DNA from: UBA11524 sp034104265
GTDB taxonomy: Bacteria > Bacillota > Clostridia > Christensenellales > Aristaeellaceae
Assembly: GCA_034104265.1 (NCBI GenBank)
Contig: JAXEEE010000116.1
Coordinates: 1 to 10,364, forward strand
DNA length: 10,364 bases
Reading direction: 5' to 3'
Notes under the pieces: generated by a model
The model's input: only the letters and a program-made list of their open reading frames with translations
The model's database searches: none
Told to the model about the DNA's origin: nothing
Shown: in pieces, positions 1 through 5,591 of the stretch
How the letters are laid out: the number at the start of each line of letters is the position of its first letter
Numbering within the stretch: the first letter of the stretch is position 1
Translations under genes and position numbers: made by a program

Positions 1-1
1 C

Positions 2-727
2 GGCCGCTCGGTGTGGAGCGTCATCATGGATCGTCTGTATCTGACCCTGGCGGTGTCCTTCGTGATTCTGGTGTTCCAGTACGGCGTATCGCTGCCCATC
101 GGCATTTACTGCGCCAATCACCAGTATTCCGCAGGGGACTATGTGCTGTCCTTTATCGGCTTCATTGGCACGGCAACGCCAAACTTCCTTTTAGCCATTA
201 TCATCATGTACTGGGTATACGTCAGTACGGGCGAGGTATATCTGGGGCTGTTCAGCACGGAAATGCTGCAGGACGGCATGCGCTGGGCATATGTGCCGGA
301 GTTCCTGGGCCGGTGCCTGATCCCGCTGATCGTCATCGGCACATCGGGCACCTGCGGCATCATCCGCACCGTCCGCGCCCAGATGCTGGACGAGCAGGCC
401 CGCCAGTATACCCTCACTGCCCGGGCCAAGGGCTGCTCCGAGGCCACCATCACCTACAAGTATTGCCTGCGCGCCGCGCTGAACCCGGTGGTATCGGGCA
501 TGTCCGGCTCGCTGAGGACGATTTTCTCCGGCTCCACGGTTTCCGCCATCGTCATGAACCTGGCCATCCAGGGGCCTGTGCTGCTCACCGCGCTCAAGAG
601 CCAGGATATGTACCTGGCCGGTACCATCGTGCTGATCCAGGCCGTGCTGGTCGTGGTGGGCACGCTGCTGTCCGACATTGCGCTGGCCTGGCTGGATCCG
701 AGAATCCGTTTCTCAGAAAGGAGCTAA
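2..727 (+). CDS. ABC transporter permease, DppB/OppB type (5' end outside window)
   Basis: This is the first membrane subunit of an Opp/Dpp-family ABC importer. The reading frame is open from base 2 to a TAA at 725-727 and gives 241 residues. Family members usually have about 310-340, so roughly the first 80-100 residues (first membrane helix and start of the periplasmic-type loop) lie upstream. Visible are several hydrophobic helices, the first beginning around LYLTLAVSFVILVF, and a cytoplasmic EAA-type coupling loop with the core LTARAKG, which docks on the ATPases. The C-terminus carries the family's typical LDPRIRF ending. The stop codon is 4 bases before the start of the second permease, whose ribosome-binding site lies inside this gene. 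The family is clear; the transported substrate cannot be told from the permease. The downstream glycosidases suggest an oligosaccharide rather than a peptide, which is inference. Confidence 0.93.
   Translation, partial: GRSVWSVIMDRLYLTLAVSFVILVFQYGVSLPIGIYCANHQYSAGDYVLSFIGFIGTATPNFLLAIIIMYWVYVSTGEVYLGLFSTEMLQDGMRWAYVPEFLGRCLIPLIVIGTSGTCGIIRTVRAQMLDEQARQYTLTARAKGCSEATITYKYCLRAALNPVVSGMSGSLRTIFSGSTVSAIVMNLAIQGPVLLTALKSQDMYLAGTIVLIQAVLVVVGTLLSDIALAWLDPRIRFSERS
717..723 (+). promoter_or_regulatory. Ribosome-binding site of second permease
   Basis: AAAGGAG lies 8 bases before the ATG at 732 and inside the last codons of the preceding gene. It decides the start at 732 over an upstream in-frame ATG at 678, which is buried in the first permease gene and has no such site. 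The arrangement suggests translational coupling of the two permeases. Confidence 0.8.
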
Positions 728-731
728 AGCG

Positions 732-1865
732 ATGGCACTGTTTCACAAGAAGACGGCGAGCGACGAGTCCTACTACCTGGCCTCCCAGTGGACGCTGATG
801 TGGCGCAAGCTCAAGAAGCACAAGCTGGCCCGCTTCAGCCTGGCGATCCTGGCGATCCTGTACCTGGGCGCGCTGTTTGCGGATTTCGTCGCCCCCTACG
901 GCCTGGAGGAGTTCTCCTCCCTGTACAAGAACACCGCCCCCACCCGCGTCTACTGGCAGGACGAGGAGGGCAACCTCTCCCGCCCCTACGTCTACAAGCT
1001 GCAGAAGGTCAACGACAAGAAGACCTGGAGCGTCATCGTGACGGAGGACACCAGCGAGAAGTACTACCTCAGCTTCTTCACCGAGGGCATTGAGTACAAG
1101 CTCCTGGGCTTCATCCCCTGCAAGACCCACCTCTACGGCCTGGTCAACGAGCAGGGCGTCCCTGATCGCTCCGCCCGCATCAACATCTTCGGCGCGGACA
1201 GCACCGGCGCGGACATCTTCTCCCGCATTCTCTTCGGCAGCCGGGTGTCGCTGACCATTCCCTTCGTGTCGGCGGCCATCAGCTTTGTGCTGGGCATATT
1301 GCTGGGCGGATTGTCGGGCTACTTCGGCGGCTGGGTGGACAATGTGATCCAGCGTGTGATCGAGGTATTGTCCGCCATCCCCAGCATTCCTTTGTGGATG
1401 GCCCTGTCCGCCGCCATTCCCCCGGGCATCTCCGTCTCCGCCATGTACCTGTACATCACCATCATCCTGTCCTTCATCGGGTGGACGGGTCTGGCGCGCA
1501 TCGTGCGCGGCAAATTCATCGCCCTGCGCAAGGAGGACTTCGTCATGGCGGCGAAGCTGGCAGGCGTCAGCGACTTCAAGATCATCGTCAAGCACCTGGT
1601 GCCGGGCTTTCTGAGCTACCTGATCGTCAACCTGACGCTGGGCATCCCCGGCTCCATCCTGGGCGAGACGTCCATGAGCTATCTGGGTCTGGGTATGAAG
1701 GCTCCCGCCACCAGCTGGGGTGTGCTGCTGAAGGAGACGGAGGATCTGGTCTCCGTGGCCCAGTGCCCGTGGAAGATGATCCCGCTGATTTTCGTGGTGA
1801 TCACCGTGCTGGCCTTCAACTTCCTGGGCGACGGCCTGCGCGACGCCGCCGACCCCTACAAGTGA
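732..1865 (+). CDS. ABC transporter permease, DppC/OppC type, with enlarged external loop
   Basis: This is the second membrane subunit of the importer, 377 residues. The start at ATG 732 is fixed by AAAGGAG 8 bases upstream. A cytoplasmic N-terminus (about 1-33) with many Lys/Arg precedes the first helix (about 34-53). A loop of about 98 residues (55-152) follows. Then comes the family signature FGADSTGADIFSRILFGSR (153-171), which resembles GTDxxGRDxxSRxxxGxR, and further helices. The EAA coupling loop lies around residues 268-290 (AAKLAG core at 273-278), followed by the GxxLGETSxSYLGLG and SWG motifs typical of DppC/OppC. The loop is about 60 residues longer than what I recall for E. coli DppC (about 35-40 residues), which accounts for the greater length. 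The gene sits 4 bases after the first permease and 19 before the first ATPase. Family assignment is firm; substrate is unknown. Confidence 0.94.
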   Translation: MALFHKKTASDESYYLASQWTLMWRKLKKHKLARFSLAILAILYLGALFADFVAPYGLEEFSSLYKNTAPTRVYWQDEEGNLSRPYVYKLQKVNDKKTWSVIVTEDTSEKYYLSFFTEGIEYKLLGFIPCKTHLYGLVNEQGVPDRSARINIFGADSTGADIFSRILFGSRVSLTIPFVSAAISFVLGILLGGLSGYFGGWVDNVIQRVIEVLSAIPSIPLWMALSAAIPPGISVSAMYLYITIILSFIGWTGLARIVRGKFIALRKEDFVMAAKLAGVSDFKIIVKHLVPGFLSYLIVNLTLGIPGSILGETSMSYLGLGMKAPATSWGVLLKETEDLVSVAQCPWKMIPLIFVVITVLAFNFLGDGLRDAADPYK

Positions 1866-1869
1866 GAAC

Positions 1870-1875
1870 GGAGGA
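1870..1875 (+). promoter_or_regulatory. Ribosome-binding site of first ATPase
   Basis: GGAGGA lies 9 bases before ATG 1885. It overlaps or abuts the in-frame GTG at 1876, which is therefore too close to serve as a start. The ATG at 1897 is too far away. The site selects 1885. Confidence 0.75.
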
Positions 1876-1884
1876 GTGCGGACG

Positions 1885-2934
1885 ATGAGCGAAAGCATGA
1901 ACGAAACCATCATTGAGGTGCGCGACCTCAGGGTGAGCATCAAGATTGACGAGGGCACGCTGACCGCCGTGCGGGGCGTGAATTTCGTCATCCGCAAGGG
2001 CGAGACCCTGGGCCTGGTGGGCGAGAGCGGCTGCGGCAAGAGCCTGACCAGCAAGGCCATTCTGGGCATCAACGACAAGAAGTGCAAGGCTGAGGGCGAG
2101 GTCATCTTCGACGCGGAAAACCTGGGCAGGATCAACCTGCTCTCCCTCAATCCCCGGGGGAAGGAAATCCGCTCCATCCGTGGCAAGCAGATCTCCATGA
2201 TCTTCCAGGAACCCATGGTAGCCTTCTCCCCCATGTACACCATCGGCAACCAGATCAACGAGGCCACTCTCCTGCACATCACCAAGGACAAGAAGAAGGC
2301 CAAGGAGATTTCCCTGGAGGTGATGCGCAAGGTGGGCATCGCCAACGCCGAAAAACGCTACGACCAGTATCCCCACGAGTTTTCCGGCGGCATGCTGCAG
2401 CGGGCGCTGATCGCCATGGCGCTGGTGTGCAGCCCCCGGCTGCTGATTGCCGACGAGCCCACCACCGCCCTGGACGTGACCATTCAGGCGCAGATTCTGG
2501 AGCTGATGAAACAGCTGCAGAAGGACTTCGGCATGTCCATCCTCTTCATCACCCACGACCTGGGCACCGTGGCCCGCATGTGCGACCGGGTGGCGGTGAT
2601 GTACCTGGGCAGAATCGTGGAATCCGCCCCGGCGGTGGAAATCTACAAGAACCCCCGGCATCCCTACACGCAAGGGCTGCTGGGCTCCGTGCACAAGATC
2701 GGCACCAAGGCCCAGGAGCGGCTTTTCTCCATCGAGGGCACGGTGCCCCTGGCACTGAACCTGCCGGCAGGCTGCGGCTTCTACGATCGGTGCCACAGGC
2801 GCATTGAGGGCGTGTGCAACGTCTACGATCCGGAGCTTTTGGACGTGGGCGGCGATCACCAGATTGCCTGCTTCGCCTGCACGGGATGCCCCCATCAGGC
2901 CCGGAAGGAACAGGAGGGAAAGACCCATGAGTAA
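1885..2934 (+). CDS. ABC transporter ATP-binding protein, DppD/OppD type
   Basis: This is one of the two ATPases that power the importer, 349 residues, cytoplasmic. The nucleotide-binding domain shows Walker A GESGCGKS (46-53), a Q-loop in MIFQEP, the signature FSGGM (166-170), Walker B LLIADEPT with D190 and E191, and the switch histidine H224 in ITHDL. The C-terminal oligopeptide-transporter extension begins around the NPRHPYTQGLL stretch. It ends in a cysteine-rich tail with C297, C303, C311 and C329 plus extra cysteines C332 and C335. In OppD-type ATPases such tail cysteines are known to bind a [4Fe-4S] cluster; the spacing here (6, 8, 18) fits that pattern. The start is decided by GGAGGA at 1870. 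The last 8 bases overlap the next ATPase gene. All catalytic motifs are intact, so an active ATPase is expected. Confidence 0.96.
   Translation: MSESMNETIIEVRDLRVSIKIDEGTLTAVRGVNFVIRKGETLGLVGESGCGKSLTSKAILGINDKKCKAEGEVIFDAENLGRINLLSLNPRGKEIRSIRGKQISMIFQEPMVAFSPMYTIGNQINEATLLHITKDKKKAKEISLEVMRKVGIANAEKRYDQYPHEFSGGMLQRALIAMALVCSPRLLIADEPTTALDVTIQAQILELMKQLQKDFGMSILFITHDLGTVARMCDRVAVMYLGRIVESAPAVEIYKNPRHPYTQGLLGSVHKIGTKAQERLFSIEGTVPLALNLPAGCGFYDRCHRRIEGVCNVYDPELLDVGGDHQIACFACTGCPHQARKEQEGKTHE
2913..2918 (+). promoter_or_regulatory. Ribosome-binding site of second ATPase
   Basis: GGAGGG lies 8 bases before ATG 2927, within the 3' end of the first ATPase gene. It decides the start at 2927 over a longer in-frame reading that begins at GTG 2804. 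With the 8-base gene overlap it points to coupled translation of the two ATPases. Confidence 0.8.
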
Positions 2935-3931
2935 AGGCGATCGCATCCTGGACGTGCAGCACATCTCCATGCGCTTTCACTCCAAGGGGCTGTGCGTGCG
3001 GGCGGTGACGGACGTGAGCTTCCCCGTCATGGAGGGCGAGACCATCGGCATCGTGGGCGAATCCGGCTGCGGCAAGACCACCCTGGGCCGGTGCATCGTC
3101 CGGGCCTACGAGCCCAGCGAGGGCAAGGTCATGTATACCGCCGCCGACGGGGAGACCTTCGACTTCCTGCAGATTGACAAGCAGACTATGCGCCGCTACC
3201 GCAAGGAGATCCAGATGATCTTCCAGGATCCCTACTCCTCCCTGGATCCCCGCATGACAGTGCTGGACATCATCAAGGAGCCCATCCTGGCCAACTACCC
3301 CAAAATGCCCAAGGCCGAGGTGGAGCGCCGGGTCATGGACATCGCGGCGAAGGTGGGGCTGAACACCTCCTACCTCAAGCGCTACCCCCACGCCTTCTCC
3401 GGCGGCCAGCGGCAGCGCATCGGCATCGCCCGGGCGCTGGTGCTCAACCCCCGCATCATCGTCTGCGACGAGGCCGTGTCCGCCCTGGACGTGTCCATCC
3501 AGGCCCAGGTCATCAACCTCCTGCACGATCTGCAGCAGGAGTTCGGGCTGACGTACCTTTTCATCAGCCATGACCTGTCCGTGGTGGAGTACATCTCCGA
3601 CAAGGTGGGCGTGATGTATCTGGGCAAGATGGTGGAGTTCGCCCCCACCAAGGCGCTGTTCTCCCACCCCATGCATCCCTACACCGAGAGCCTTCTGTCC
3701 GCCGTGCCCATTGCCGACCCCACCGTACAGAGCGAGCGCATCCCCCTGGAGGGCGAGATTCCCAACCCCGCCAATCCCCCCAGCGGCTGCTATTTCCATA
3801 CCCGCTGCCGCTACTGCATCCATGACTGTGAGGAGACTTCTCCCGACTATGTGGAGCTGGAGCCCGGGCATTATGTGGCCTGCCACCGGGCCAGGGAGCT
3901 TCAGCTGAGAGGATTTGATTATGATGAGTAA
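2927..3931 (+). CDS. ABC transporter ATP-binding protein, DppF/OppF type
   Basis: This is the second ATPase of the importer, 334 residues, expected to pair with the preceding DppD-like protein under the two permeases. It has Walker A GESGCGKT (44-51), a Q-loop in MIFQDPYSSLDPR (typical of the F-type subunit), the signature FSGGQRQR (157-164), Walker B IIVCDEAVSALD with D181 and E182, and the switch histidine H215 in ISHDL. The C-terminal domain has NPPSGC and cysteines C288, C294, C301 and C319 (spacing 6, 7, 18), with an additional C297. This matches the tail of the partner ATPase and fits an iron-sulfur site. It overlaps its upstream neighbour by 8 bases and its downstream neighbour by about 11. 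The gene appears intact. Confidence 0.96.
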   Translation: MSKGDRILDVQHISMRFHSKGLCVRAVTDVSFPVMEGETIGIVGESGCGKTTLGRCIVRAYEPSEGKVMYTAADGETFDFLQIDKQTMRRYRKEIQMIFQDPYSSLDPRMTVLDIIKEPILANYPKMPKAEVERRVMDIAAKVGLNTSYLKRYPHAFSGGQRQRIGIARALVLNPRIIVCDEAVSALDVSIQAQVINLLHDLQQEFGLTYLFISHDLSVVEYISDKVGVMYLGKMVEFAPTKALFSHPMHPYTESLLSAVPIADPTVQSERIPLEGEIPNPANPPSGCYFHTRCRYCIHDCEETSPDYVELEPGHYVACHRARELQLRGFDYDE

Positions 3932-4460
3932 ACCCCTGATTATCTTCACCGACAGCGGCGACACGATCATCGACGAGTCCACCCAGGTGTACGACGAGCG
4001 GGGCATTGTCCTGCGCGCCCAGTGTATTCCCGGTGCGGACAAGGTGCTGCGCCAGCTGCATGAGGAGGGCTTCACCATCGCGCTGGTGGCGGACGGGGAA
4101 TGGGAATCCTTCCGCAACGTATACCGGGAGAACGGCCTGGGCGGCTGCTTCGACACCTGGGTGGTGTCGGAGGTGGTGGGGCGGCAGAAGCCCGAGCCCA
4201 TCATGTTCGAGACGGCCTTCCGCCAGCTGCACCTGACCGACGCGGACAGGCCGCGGATCGTGATGATCGGCAACAACCTGAAAAAGGACATTGCCGGGGC
4301 CAACCGCCAGGGGCTGACAAGCATCTGGCTGGACTGGTCGCCCCGGTACTTCCACACGGTGGAGGAGCCGGACTGGCAGCCGGACTACACCGTCCACACG
4401 CCCATGGAACTGCTGGAGCTCCTGCACACCCTCAACGACCGACTGGAACAACAAGCCTGA
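3921..4460 (+). CDS. HAD-fold protein with non-canonical catalytic motifs
   Basis: This is a 179-residue cytoplasmic protein of the haloacid dehalogenase superfamily, most of which are phosphatases acting on small phosphorylated metabolites. AGAGGA at 3908-3913 favours ATG 3921, though ATG 3924 is also possible; TTG 3915 is too close to the site. Motif I is DSGDT (D11 nucleophile), with Gly13 where most phosphatases have the second Asp. The motif II position reads LVADG (55-59), without the usual Ser/Thr. Motif III has K90 in GRQKPEP. Motif IV is GNNLKKDIAGAN (117-128), with Asn118/Asn119 before D123 instead of GD. There is only a short segment between motifs I and II, so a large cap domain is unlikely. 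The start overlaps the ATPase gene by 11 bases, which suggests coupling. It may dephosphorylate a sugar phosphate from the imported glycan; substrate and even activity are uncertain. Confidence 0.85.
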   Translation: MMSKPLIIFTDSGDTIIDESTQVYDERGIVLRAQCIPGADKVLRQLHEEGFTIALVADGEWESFRNVYRENGLGGCFDTWVVSEVVGRQKPEPIMFETAFRQLHLTDADRPRIVMIGNNLKKDIAGANRQGLTSIWLDWSPRYFHTVEEPDWQPDYTVHTPMELLELLHTLNDRLEQQA

Positions 4461-4471
4461 CGGAGGTACAC

Positions 4472-5566
4472 ATGCATATGAATCTGTCCGCCGAACTGCT
4501 CCGCAGCAAGCTGGCCTGCCTGGTGGAGGCCTTCTGCCCCATCCTGTACGAGGATGACGAAATCTTCCTGGAAAACATGAAGGACCGCAACCTGGCCGGG
4601 GACGACATCCGCCGCTACCAGCACTGGGAGTGGACCCAGGGCGTGGGCCTGTACGGGCTGTGGAAGCTCTATGCCGCCACACAGGATCAGCGGTACATGG
4701 ACATCCTCACCCGCTTCTTCGACCAGCAGCTGGAGATCGGCTTCCCCGCGCTGAACGTGAACACCGCCGCGCCCTTCCTGACCATGGCGCTGGTGGGCGA
4801 AAGGCTGCAGGAGGAGAAGTACCTTGCCCCCTGCCGGGACAGCGCCCGGTGGATCATGGAGCGCTTCCCCCGCACGGAGGAGGGCGGCTTCCAGCACATG
4901 ACCTCCGATACCCTGAACGAGCAGGAGCTGTGGGACGACACCCTGTTCATGACGGTGCTGTTCCTGGCCACCATGGGCCGCATTGAGGGCAACCAGGCGT
5001 ACATGGACGAGGCCCAGCGGCAGTTCCTGCTCCATGAGAAGTATCTGGCCTGCCCGGACAACGGATTGTGGTACCACGGCTGGACGTTCAATGGCCGGCA
5101 CAACTTCGCCGGGGCCTTCTGGGGCCGGGGCAACTGCTGGATCACCATCGCCATCCCGGAGCTTTTGTCCATGATCCCCTGCGACGAGGCCGTCCGCGCC
5201 GACCTGACCAGGGCCCTTGCCCGTCAGGCGAAAAGCCTGCGCAACTATCAGGACGAAGGCGGCATGTGGCACACCCTGGTGGACGACCCCACCTCCTACG
5301 TGGAGGCCAGCGCCACCTGCGGCTTCGGCTACGGGCTGCTCAGGGGCGTGCACATGGGGCTGCTGGATCCCTCCTTTGAGGCGGTGGCCATGAAGGCCCT
5401 TGCGCCTGTGCTGGACTGCATCGGAGCGGACGGCGTGGTGCAGCAGGTGTCCTACGGCACGCCCATGGGCCGTGAAAGCAGGGATTTCTACAAGAACATC
5501 GAACTCAGGCCCATGCCCTACGGTCAGGCGCTGGCCATGCTGTTCCTGATCGAGTGTCTGGCGTAA
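4472..5566 (+). CDS. Unsaturated uronyl hydrolase, GH105 (GH88-like)
   Basis: This is a 364-residue enzyme of the (alpha/alpha)6-barrel type that hydrates and releases the 4,5-unsaturated uronic acid left at the non-reducing end of oligosaccharides by polysaccharide lyases. The length fits GH105 proteins such as B. subtilis YteR (about 370). The stretch LWDDTLFM (D155, D156, T157) matches the family's catalytic region; D156 is the best candidate for the general acid corresponding to YteR Asp143. A WYHGW segment (H202) precedes WGRGNCW (W217, R219, W223), the WxRGNxW motif seen in the family. No signal peptide is seen, so it should act in the cytoplasm on imported material. GGAGG at 4462-4466 is 5 bases before ATG 4472; ATG 4478 is an alternative start. 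It follows the HAD gene by 11 bases and precedes the GH38 gene by 25. GH88 is the main alternative family; the exact sugar (rhamnogalacturonan, glucuronyl-mannose or other) is not determined. Confidence 0.85.
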   Translation: MHMNLSAELLRSKLACLVEAFCPILYEDDEIFLENMKDRNLAGDDIRRYQHWEWTQGVGLYGLWKLYAATQDQRYMDILTRFFDQQLEIGFPALNVNTAAPFLTMALVGERLQEEKYLAPCRDSARWIMERFPRTEEGGFQHMTSDTLNEQELWDDTLFMTVLFLATMGRIEGNQAYMDEAQRQFLLHEKYLACPDNGLWYHGWTFNGRHNFAGAFWGRGNCWITIAIPELLSMIPCDEAVRADLTRALARQAKSLRNYQDEGGMWHTLVDDPTSYVEASATCGFGYGLLRGVHMGLLDPSFEAVAMKALAPVLDCIGADGVVQQVSYGTPMGRESRDFYKNIELRPMPYGQALAMLFLIECLA

Positions 5567-5591
5567 GGCAAAATATCACGGAGCGAGGCAC

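Noticed and set aside
728..731. Search for internal promoters or operators between genes
   Set aside because: All gaps are 25 bases or shorter and are filled by ribosome-binding sites; no -35/-10 pair or operator-like repeat is visible. The operon promoter must lie upstream of the window.
594..2345. Long minus-strand open frame opposite the permeases and first ATPase, and similar long minus-strand frames at 1816-2970, 2549-4357, 6501-8561 and 8396-10204
   Set aside because: They lie opposite well-recognised genes, and their translations are low-complexity (rich in His, Gly, Ala, Gln, Val) with no family motif. Long antisense frames are expected from the high GC at third codon positions.
3464..3490. 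Walker B of the DppF-like ATPase reads CDEAVSALD instead of DEPVSALD
   Set aside because: Ala in place of Pro after the catalytic Glu is common in Opp/Dpp F-type ATPases; D181 and E182 are intact.
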